Below, piece after piece: positions 56,180-64,000 of a stretch of 64,000 bases of DNA. How positions within the stretch are numbered: the stretch's first letter is position 1; each line of letters opens with the position of its first letter. Made by a program: the position numbers and the translations under genes. The stretch is from the NCBI RefSeq assembly GCF_040954645.1, contig NC_092804.1, forward strand, positions 147,259,108 to 147,323,107. Reading direction: 5' to 3'. Source of the DNA: Diabrotica undecimpunctata (taxonomy: Eukaryota > Arthropoda > Insecta > Coleoptera > Chrysomelidae). The notes under the pieces are model-generated. The model saw only the letters and a program-made list of their open reading frames with translations. It was not told the origin of the DNA and searched no databases.

Positions 56180-57370
56180 TAGCTTTTTATTTTTACCAAT
56201 TTATAATGTAAGAAATCAAATCATTTTATATGAGTACTTAGGTTATATTTCTATGTAAGTTACCGTCTTTTGATAATATATAAATGTTTTAAATCCTACT
56301 AAAACAAAAAAGTATAAAAATAATAAAAAACACAACTAAAACACCACATATATCTGACTGCGTGTTAGCAAATTTTATCACATATCAAACAGATACATTG
56401 CGACCGTTGCCGTCAATAACTTTTTACCCGTGTGTCACGTCTTCGGATTTACATACACAAATAGTTTTTTTGTTATCACAATGTATTTACACAAACAAAA
56501 AAGGAGGAACATAATGAATTGAATGTAATCTACAACTAGGCTTGATACAAAAAACTATTGCTGTTGTATTATTTTGATAAATTGCGACAGCTTTTATACA
56601 AGAGTAAGTTGCGATCGACGGAAGGTTAAATTTCATAACACTCTCTATAAGTTGGTTGATTTATTTACATATTAAAAGGTTCACTTCCGATGTCTGTCAA
56701 AAGGCACCTTATGCTATTTTTTTTTTCAAATAACACTCGTTATTTTAACTAAGACAATAACTTTAATATTTTACCATTACAATTATTAAAAATTATCTTC
56801 CTGAAATTCTTTTTCAACATCAATTTTTAAATTTTAAGATGTAATACTAAATAATTCAGCAGTTAAATAACTATTAAGCTGAAAAAAAATCAAATTTATT
56901 CATATTTTCTTATACTTATACCTACATGTCGCACAAATATTGACTTTCATAAAAGTACTTCAATATTGAATCTCCGAGGCACACAATTTATATAAGAGGA
57001 TATGTGACGAATAACAATGAGATATCGCAGAAGAACAGATGTTAAAAGAATAAAGGAGGCATAAAGCCAACGGCACACATCTTGAATATGTTGAAAATAA
57101 AATTTCGTGTTTTATATTGTTTAAAAAAACTTATTAATAATGCAGGTTTCAAACGCTGAGTTCAAAATTGCTGTGTAAAAAGTCATACAGTTTTTAGTTG
57201 CTTGAAATTTTATAAAAAATTTATTCTGTGCGTATTTCTTATAGAGATCAACAAGCCTAGAGATTCCTAAAATTTTAAATAACAGTAGACGCATATCTGT
57301 TTCAGAAAGTTACAAAAAGGTGATTAATAATTTAATACGATTTGTTATTAGTATACTTCAATATTATTTA
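56180..57370. other. Nothing recognised
   Basis: AT-rich, no coding block or transposon end seen. Confidence 0.5.
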
Positions 57371-57373
57371 ATA

Positions 57374-58840
57374 TACACTCATGGACAAAAATATCGAATA
57401 TTTTGGAATTTTCAAATTTTTTTTTTTTTCAAAATAAATTCTGGTCAATCAAGTCGTTTATTGTAAAATAGAGTTTATTTTAACAATGTTTAATGAACAA
57501 TTTTAAGTTTTTATGCGGAGAAAATTGTGAAAAAAATAAATGTTCTATAAGGTTATTTTACTCTAAACTTAAATGATAATTTAAATTGCTTAAACAACTG
57601 GTTTAAACTGAAAGAAGTGCATGATCAGTAACGAGTATTCCCCCCTCTAGCTCTTATTACTGCTTGCATCTTTCTCAGCATGCTTGCAAGTAAATTTTGG
57701 ACATGTGGACATCCTTGGGAAATTGCATTATATTCATCCTGTGCAGCAAGCCGAAGCTGCTCTATCGTATTTGGAACGGGATTTCTTTGTCGTATGAGGC
57801 GTTTTAGGTGATCCCATATGTGCTCTATTGGATTTAAATCCGGTCTAGACAGTGGCCAATCCAATCTTCGAATTTGGACCTCATCAAGATAATTACTCAC
57901 TATGGCAGCGGCATGTGGTCGAACATTATCGTGCATTAACGTGAATGTAACCAACATATGACAAAACTTGATCTTGCAGGATGTTTTAGACGTAAGAATC
58001 ACCAGTCATCCGTCCAATCACTTTCATAAGTGCGGTACGAATATCCCAACTAATACCTTCCCAAAGAATTATACCATCAACTCCAAAACTAACGGTCTGG
58101 GCGAGACTGCAGCTGGCGAATCGTTCTCCAACTCTTCTGTAGACGTAGTTTTGACCATCTGGCTTCCATAATAGAATTCTGGTCTCATCAGTGAAAAGAA
58201 CGTTTTTCCAGTTGTCGATATTCTACTAAATATGTGTTCTTGCAAATTCCAAACGACGAGCTTTATGATTTTGGAGAAGACGTGGAACTTTGGTGGGGCG
58301 TCTGGGCTTTAAGTTTGTTTCCTTTAATCTTCGTCTAACTGTTTGTGAACTCACATCAACTTGTCTAACATGTAATAGCTTATTTCTGAGGTGCATCGAC
58401 GTCAATGAGCGATTTCGTGTAGAATTAAGAACCAAAAAGCGGTCATCAATTGCGGTTGTGCACCTTGGGCGTCCTTGACCAGGCCTTCGTACAAAATTTC
58501 CGGTTTCGCGGTACCTTTTTAGAGTATTTGAAACTATAGATTTAGTTCTGCTGAGACGTCGTGCGATACCTTTTTATGCATATCCTTCCTCGTACAAAAT
58601 TACAATATGTGCTACTTGGACTTCATCGCAATGCCGAATTGGTGGGATAATTGTTTTAAACTTAGTTAAATCAAAACTATATTTAATTAAACTTAATAAA
58701 TTAAACTAAAAATAACCGAATTAGTATGATTTTTGCTTTACGCGAAGAAGGTTTTTTTATGATAAAATGTACGAATGACACTAACCACTGAATAAACGTC
58801 AAAATAAACATCAAAATATTTCAGTTTTGTTTGTCTTTTT
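57374..58840 (-). mobile_element. Tc1-like DD34E transposon with broken transposase
   Basis: The left end begins ACACTCATGGACAAAAATAT; a diverged inverse lies at about 58810-58840, so the right boundary is approximate. The minus strand gives, in changing frames, a helix-turn-helix (58435-58226: HVRQVDVSSQTVRRRLKETN, TKVPRLLQNHKARRLEFAR), then LEKRSFHFTDETRILLWKPD-like text with the first Asp (about 58220-58150), GQNYVYRRVGERFASCSLA, and 58002-57625 with LMHDNVRPHAA (second Asp) and WPLSRPDLNPIEHIWDHLKR (Glu). The spacing from second Asp to Glu is 34 residues. At least three frameshifts inactivate it, but the three acidic residues are readable. Confidence 0.82.
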
Positions 58841-58849
58841 GTTAAAAAA

Positions 58850-59534
58850 AGATGCAAAAAAGTTTTAGGCAGAAACTAAAAAATCGATTTACCAAAAATT
58901 GGTACACCGTAAAAAAATGTTTTAAATATAAATGCAGCTAAGATGATTTTGAACAAACATGTGTATTGGCACTTTTTGTGTAGAATGAACCGTTGTCTCG
59001 AAACAACGCTTTAAGCGATCGGCGATTTAGAATATCAGTTATGCGCGCGAAATCAATTTTAAATAAAATTTGTATCAACTCGAAGGTTAAAATATCTTCT
59101 GTGTAGTACACAGTAATGTAAAAAACAAATTTAGTAGCATAGATAAAATGTTCACACACTAGGGATAACGGTTGTGGGCAAAACACCAGTTTTCGGTTAT
59201 ACCGATTATTTTTACTTACGGTTTAACCTGACGGTTATAACCGGTCATAAAAGCCGGTTATTCTAAAAACCAGAGTTCTTTTTTTTAATCAATAGTCAAT
59301 ACCCAATAGGTTACAATGTTACATTCCTCTTTAATTTGTGATTAGTTGTTATTAAGGTGAATGTTGGCTATTTTAAATATATTTATAAATTTTGTTCAAT
59401 ATATTACAATATAATGTTAATTAACTGTCCAGTGTCCGTTTTATAATTTAAAGTGTTTTTAAATTTTCATTAGAGACCACTTTACACGATAATTCCAATG
59501 TATTTATAAATTATTTTTTGGTCGAAATAATCAC

Positions 59535-59535
<1 letters not shown>
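58850..59535. other. Nothing recognised
   Basis: Short repeated words ACCGGTTAT/CGGTTATA near 59195-59265 suggest a transposon end or small tandem array, not identified. Confidence 0.4.

Positions 59536-59538
<3 letters not shown>

Positions 59539-59588
<50 letters not shown>
59539..59588. repeat. (TA)n tract left of Tc1 element
   Basis: About 50 bp of TA; a second tract, 61059-61114, lies on the other side of the element. Confidence 0.96.
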
Positions 59589-59595
<7 letters not shown>

Positions 59596-61053
59596 GTTCA
59601 AAAGTTTGGAATACGTACAAATAATATATCTACGCCTATGGTGGTTTTAAAACTGTTGTTGATGTTCATTCTAGAGCGTTTTTAAATGAAAATGATAAAA
59701 AATTTGAATCGTTTTTGTATGATTTTGGTCACATTCAACTGATTAGCGTATTTACACATTATTTCAGTCTTTGTTTAAATTTGAATTGAGCCGTTTAAAA
59801 ATGCCTAGAAACGTGATATCTCATTTTGACAGTTCTAGGGTAATTGCTTTGTTACAACAGGGGTTTAGTCAAAATTATATCGCGAATATTGTTGATGTTA
59901 CTCAGAGTACTGTATCAAAAATTAAAAAATAATTCCAAGATACAAATGATGTCAAGGATCGTCCCAGAAGTGGTAGAAGTCGATGTTTAACAGCAGCACA
60001 AGACCGGCAAATAACATGAGAGGTCGTAGAAATCGTCTGGAATCTACAAGTGGTATATCCAGAGAAATTTCTAGGCTTCAAGGACTGAATATTTCACGGC
60101 AAACAATAACACGCAGACTACATGCGGTAAATTTGTATCGTAGAAGATTACCACGTGTTCCTAAACTAACCTACCAACACAATATAGTAAAGTTGCAATG
60201 GGCTAGAGAAATGGTGCATCATGGTCCTAACTGGAATAACGTGATGTTTTCTGCTAAGTCAAAAATTGGCTTGGTATCTGATTCGCGAAGGACACTGGTT
60301 TGGAGGGCCCCAGGACGACAAGCCCGACTAGAAACAGCCCAACCGCGTGTCCCATTTGAAGGTGGCAGTATTGTGGTTTGTGGTGGTATTATGAGTGGTA
60401 CACGGACGCCACTGCTGGTTCTGGAGAGAAGAGTCACTGGTGCTGTGTACATCGAGGAAGTTTTAAATCCTGTTGTACGTCTATTCCGAGGGGCAGTAGG
60501 TGATGAATTTGTGTTTATGCATGACAACACACCTCCTCATCGAACAGCAGCAGTACAAAATTTTCTGAAAGAAGAAGGAATATCTACATTACAATGGCCT
60601 TCGAATTCCCGCGACATGAACGTAATTGAACATGCTTGGGACATTCTCAAAACACGCATCAAGAAGCAAAACAATCCCCCTATTACACTTCGAGAACTAA
60701 AAGATCCTGCTCGTAAAGAATGGAAGAGAATTCCGCAAGCCCAGCTCGACCAGTTAATCGGCAACATGCCAAATCGTCTACAAGCATGCATACAGACCAA
60801 TGGATGAAATATTAATTATTAGTTTTTTTAAAAAATTTTTTTTCTATACTAATTTATTTTTAAATGTAAGTTGTACATTGTAAGTTTTTCACTATAAGAG
60901 AATAAATAATTTTTTTGCATATCGTTTATCTAGTTTTGAGATTTATTTAGTATTGTTGAGAATTAAAACAAAATAATGTTTAACTATTCAGAAGATTTTA
61001 TACATAAAAATTAATAAGAACATGAAATATTCCAATATTCCAAACTTTTGGAC

Positions 61054-61058
<5 letters not shown>
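59589..61058 (+). mobile_element. Tc1-like DD34E transposon inserted in a TA tract
   Basis: The TIRs are CACATGTTCAAAAGTTTGG on the left and CATATGTCCAAAAGTTTGG on the right (reverse complement), and both continue AATA. Each side is bounded by TA of the microsatellite, so the exact TA duplication cannot be distinguished from the tract. Length 1470 bp with one transposase gene on the plus strand. Confidence 0.92.
59801..60807 (+). pseudogene. Tc1-like transposase, first catalytic Asp lost
   Basis: The true start is MPRNVISHFDSSRVIALLQQ at 59801, with a helix-turn-helix (QNYIANIVDVTQSTVSKI), a TAA at about 59929 and SGRSRCLTAAQDRQIT. A frameshift near 60015 leads into the long frame 59983-60807 (GISREISRLQGLNISRQTIT, RRLPRVPKLTYQHN). 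Catalytic blocks: VMFSAKSKIGLVS, where FSDES is expected so Asp is replaced by Ala; FMHDNTPPHR (second Asp); WPSNSRDMNVIEHAWDILK (Glu), spaced 34. The domain ends near LIGNMPNRLQACIQTNG as in intact relatives. Nonsense, frameshift and the missing Asp mean no activity. Confidence 0.9.

Positions 61059-61114
<56 letters not shown>
61059..61114. repeat. (TA)n tract between two transposons
   Basis: About 56 bp of TA joining the Tc1 element to the next element. Confidence 0.96.
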
Positions 61115-61117
<3 letters not shown>

Positions 61118-61154
61118 GGTGAGTCATAATTATTGGTGTTATTGGTGTTGGATA

Positions 61155-62962
61155 CATGGTGTTAAAGTTAATTTTTGTTTTTCGTTTTTTGCCAATAGTT
61201 TCCCTGTATATTTATAAATTGCTATCAAAATTGGCACAGTGGCATAATCTTAGACAAGAAATAGTATTTTATTTACAATTTTACGTTTTGTCATAGAGGG
61301 CGCCACGTGGATCATTCCTAATGATCAAATTGAGTCTAAACTTTTTCTAATGAAACTTTTTAGTAATTTTTATTAGAAAATATGACGTAAACATCATTTT
61401 TACGTAAAATTGGTACTCTTTTTTAAACATGATAATTTTAACCGTTTTCGATAAAAACGCAGTCGAACTGCTTAGAGTCTTAAAAAAGGATTTCAAATAT
61501 TATTTCATTTATGAAAAGTATGCTTTGGACTGTCAGATAATTGTTATTGGTAAATGTCATTTGTTCAGAGTAAATTATTTTTGATGTGACAGTGTAGTGT
61601 AATGTTGCATTTTTTAAAAGTAATCATTACTTTTTTTGATTGAAATGCCTCGTCACAATCATTTTACTAATGAAGAAATGCGAGATATGATTTGCGTATA
61701 CGCACAAGGAAATTTTTGCGGTCGCTCGGCAGCCAGAAGGTATGGAATGTTATACGCAAACAGAAGGCAACCAAATCACAAAACTTTTGCAAGATTATAT
61801 CGTAGTTTAGGTGAAACTGGATCATTTCACACTAAAAATCGGGGTGGTCGACCGAAACAAATCACACCTAATCAAGAAGATGAACTTTTGGTTCGAGTAG
61901 ATGAAAATCCTGAAATAAGTTCACGACATCTATCAGCAGCAACAGCAGTAAGTCAGTCGTCTATTGTTAGAATTCTAAAAAAAGAGAACCTCCATCCTTA
62001 TCACTTCACTCCTGTTCAAAATTTACTTCCAACGGATCTTCCACGACGGTTACAGTTTTGCCAACGTATTCTGAATAAACATCGCAATGACAGACACTTA
62101 ATTAAGAATATTATGTTCACCGACGAAACAACTTTTACCAGACAAGGGGTTTTTAATTAGCGAAATAGTCATTATTGGGAAGAAGAAAACCAGCATGTTA
62201 TTAAAGCTAGACATTTTCAGCATGAGTTTAAATTGAATATTTGGTGTGGCATTATAGGCGTCCAACTACTAGGGCCTTATGTTCTTCCTCCGAATTTAAA
62301 TGGAGATTCTTATTTATGCTTTTTGGAAAATACTCTTAGTGATATTTTAGATGATCTGTCACTGGATGTAAGAAGAAAAATGTCTTTTATGCAGGATGGA
62401 GCGCCACCTCATTTTTCATTAGCTATTAGAAATCATCTTAATGACGTATTTCCTCAACGATGGATTGGCAGAGGCAGTGATTTTCAATGGCCACCAAAAA
62501 GTCCTGAGTACAACCCGCTAGATTTTTATTTTTGGGGACGTATGAAGGAAGTCCTTAGTTTATGCCAATGAAATTAATACACGAGACGAACTTTCTAGAT
62601 ACATTCAAAATGCAGCTAATCTTATAAGGGGACAGAATATTATTTTTTTTACGTCCGAAAATCCTTTATAAAAAGAATTAGAAAAGGAATAGAAATCGGA
62701 GGAGACCATGTAGAACATTTAGTTTGAGTTTTTGTGAGTTCTTTTAAGTTAAAGTGTGTTTAGTTTTGATTTATCGTCAAAACGGAAACCTTACGTTAGT
62801 TGCAACTTTGTTTATTAGTTTGGTATTTGATAGTGGAATTGTAAATAAAATACTATTTCTTGTCTAAGATTATGCATCTGTGCTAATTTTTATAGCAATT
62901 TATAAATATACAGGGAAACTATTAGCAAAAAACGAAAAACAAAAATTAACTTTAACACCCTG
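61155..62962 (+). mobile_element. Tc1/mariner DD41D-type element, copy C
   Basis: It is 1808 bp with TIRs of about 128 bp: CATGGTGTTAAAGTTAATTT on the left and CAGGGTGTTAAAGTTAATTT on the right (reverse complement). TA target copies lie at 61153-61154 and 62963-62964. The transposase relic is 61636-62670. It belongs to a subfamily distinct from A and B. Confidence 0.88.
61636..62670 (+). pseudogene. DD41D-type transposase, one nonsense and one frameshift
   Basis: The frame starts MIEMPRHNHFTNEEMRDMIC (MPRH at 61645 may be the true start). An N-terminal helix-turn-helix pair (SAARRYGML, HLSAATAVSQSSIVRILKKE) with GRPKQITPNQED between precedes IMFTDETTFTRQGVFN (first Asp). A TAG at 62158-62160 follows, after which the same frame goes on with RNSHYWEEEN, MQDGAPPHFSLAIRNH (second Asp) and WPPKSPEYNPLDFYFWG. 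From the second Asp to the NPLD Asp I count 41 intervening residues. A frameshift near 62556 shifts the end (VYANEINTRDELSRYIQNAA). Close to intact; two changes separate it from an open frame. Confidence 0.9.
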
Positions 62963-63079
62963 TATCTTTTTTCTCAGCAACATTTTATTAAGGCATATTT
63001 GACCCAATAGCTATATTTTGGTCCAAATAACCTGTCCTTAGTCTATGTCCCAATAGTTATGAATCACCCTGTATATATA

Positions 63080-64000
63080 TAGGGATTTCGATGGCTGTCG
63101 ACGTCTTCCTTCTTTTAGCCAACGTCTCCACTCCTTTCTATCCTGCCGTTGTTTATTCTCTAAGGTCTCGTCTCGCCATAGTTTCGTCCACTTCATCTCT
63201 CCATGATCTTCAGGGTGTGCGTCTTATTCTTACTAAATTTTTCTAACTAAAATAGCCATTTTGCTTCAATGTAGCTTAGTATGTCACGATCTACTGCCAT
63301 TCTTTTTTTTATCTCTTTATTTATAATACATTCTTGTTACTCTATAGCTTCTTTCCATGAACTCTATTTCAGTTGCTATAATTTTGGAGCAGTTTTTTAT
63401 TACCCCGTATTTGCATTTTTTAGAGGCGTCAATTTGTCTATCTTCATTCATTTTCAAGTTTCTCGTTGGTTCCTGTTCTTTTGGTTAATATTTGGCCTTT
63501 CGTAGGTTTATTTCGATTTTATTTTTTGTGTATTTCTCTTCTAGTTTTTAAAGCAACTAGAATAGATCTTCTTTATCTTGAGCCGTTGCCACTTTGTCCT
63601 CTGCAAAACTTAGTGGGTACAAGAAATCGTCTAGGATTTGTATTCCCATACCTTCACAATCCTTATTCCATAGTTTTAATATTTGATCTAGGAATATCTT
63701 GAACAGCGTCGAGAATGTTGAGCATCACTGTAGTAAGCCTTTTGTGGTCTTAAATTCGTTCGAGTATTTATTGTGGGTTTTAACTCTCACCATGTTAACT
63801 CTGCGTTATCCTAATTTTCTTGATCGCTTTCCATAGTTTTTTTGGTAACCGTGTCAACTTTTTTTTAATCGATAAATATCATGTATACCAGTCTATTTTT
63901 TGCCATTCTTTTCTCAATTAATTGTTGATGTATCTATGTAGTCTATGCAGGACCTTACTGCAGTAAATCCTACCTAATCAACTGTGATTTTATTTGAAAT
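63080..64000 (-). pseudogene. Non-LTR RT fragment, runs to right edge
   Basis: Minus frames read RLVYMIFID with LWKAIKKI (palm A, about 63905-63805), RVKTHNKYSNEFKTTKGLLQ and a degraded QGC-SPTLFKIF (about 63790-63690), LYPLSFAEDKVATAQDKEDL (about 63630-63560, where FADD has become FAED), then IINKEIKKRMAVDRDILSYI (about 63330-63260) and KWTKLWRDETLENKQRQDRK (about 63200-63140). It resembles the family of 8940-10256 (FADDQVVLATDRED). Stops are frequent. Confidence 0.75.

Larger units (their letters stand above)
61115..63071. mobile_element. Composite: outer TIR element interrupted by DD41D-type element C
   Basis: The outer ends are inverse, CAGGGTGAGTCATAATTATT against CAGGGTGATTCATAACTATT (reverse complement of the right end), with TA on each side (61113-61114, 63072-63073). 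Only about 38 bp remain on the left and about 107 bp on the right before the inner element 61155-62962 begins, so the target was a short non-autonomous element hit off-centre. A single element with unequal ends is the alternative. Confidence 0.7.

Noticed and set aside
60219..60800. Two minus-strand frames over the Tc1 transposase
   Set aside because: Pure antisense of 59983-60807, which has clear transposase motifs.

Overview
This window looks like nuclear DNA of an insect with a large, AT-rich, transposon-packed genome, possibly a beetle. That taxon is an inference from the mix of element families; no species marker was seen. The only cellular gene recognised is a receptor-type (membrane) guanylate cyclase on the minus strand. 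Three of its exons are visible: kinase-homology exon 43902-44051, kinase-homology tail plus dimerisation helix exon 31645-31957, and catalytic-domain exon 10542-10806. All have proper splice sites and the two joins are phase-compatible. The introns between them are 11,944 and 20,838 bp. Exon 43902-44051 has an acceptor on its right and exon 10542-10806 a donor on its left, so the flanks are probably also intron of the same gene. About 728 bp of 64 kb is then exon.

The rest is mobile DNA in many layers. LINEs (RTE/BovB-like, jockey-like, an RNase H-bearing I-type and others) dominate at 1-1130, 6620-7550, 8940-10256, 11548-12939, 22900-24850, 28368-29505, 30850-31380, 34690-36860, 39330-41160, 45238-46020, 47575-48614, 49900-50990, 51998-56170 and 63080-64000. 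One internally deleted Ty3/gypsy-type LTR element (13102-17181) keeps an open gag and a gag/pol overlap with a canonical -1 slippery heptamer. A solo LTR (50187-50641) interrupts a jockey reverse transcriptase. A Penelope-like endonuclease relic lies at 41675-42128. DNA transposons include three Tc1/mariner DD41D-type elements (2924-4872, 25428-27398, 61115-63071), three Tc1 DD34E-type elements (36864-38127, 57374-58840, 59589-61058), pogo relics (18464-20073, 44830-45210), an IS630/Tc1-like transposase (17364-18014), a PIF/Harbinger derivative with TTA duplications (20684-21279), two relics of a family with a GQNRN motif (5770-6350, 32281-33860) and a Ginger/KRBA2-like relic (27890-29555).

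Several insertions can be dated relative to each other because the broken host reads through once the insert and one target-site copy are ignored: LINE 52884-54760 inside a minus-strand LINE (11-bp duplication), a LINE with an inverted 5' part inside the Ginger-like relic (14-bp duplication), a solo LTR inside a jockey (4 bp), and a Tc1 inside a jockey (TA). Structural highlights outside coding DNA are a 691-bp nearly perfect palindrome (8233-8923), a 414-bp hairpin (1541-1954), a 669-bp fold-back (46047-46715), a loop-less palindrome split at its dyad by a transposon (25428-27398), and repeated use of (TA)n tracts as insertion sites. No tRNA, rRNA, CRISPR array or bacterial-type operon was seen.
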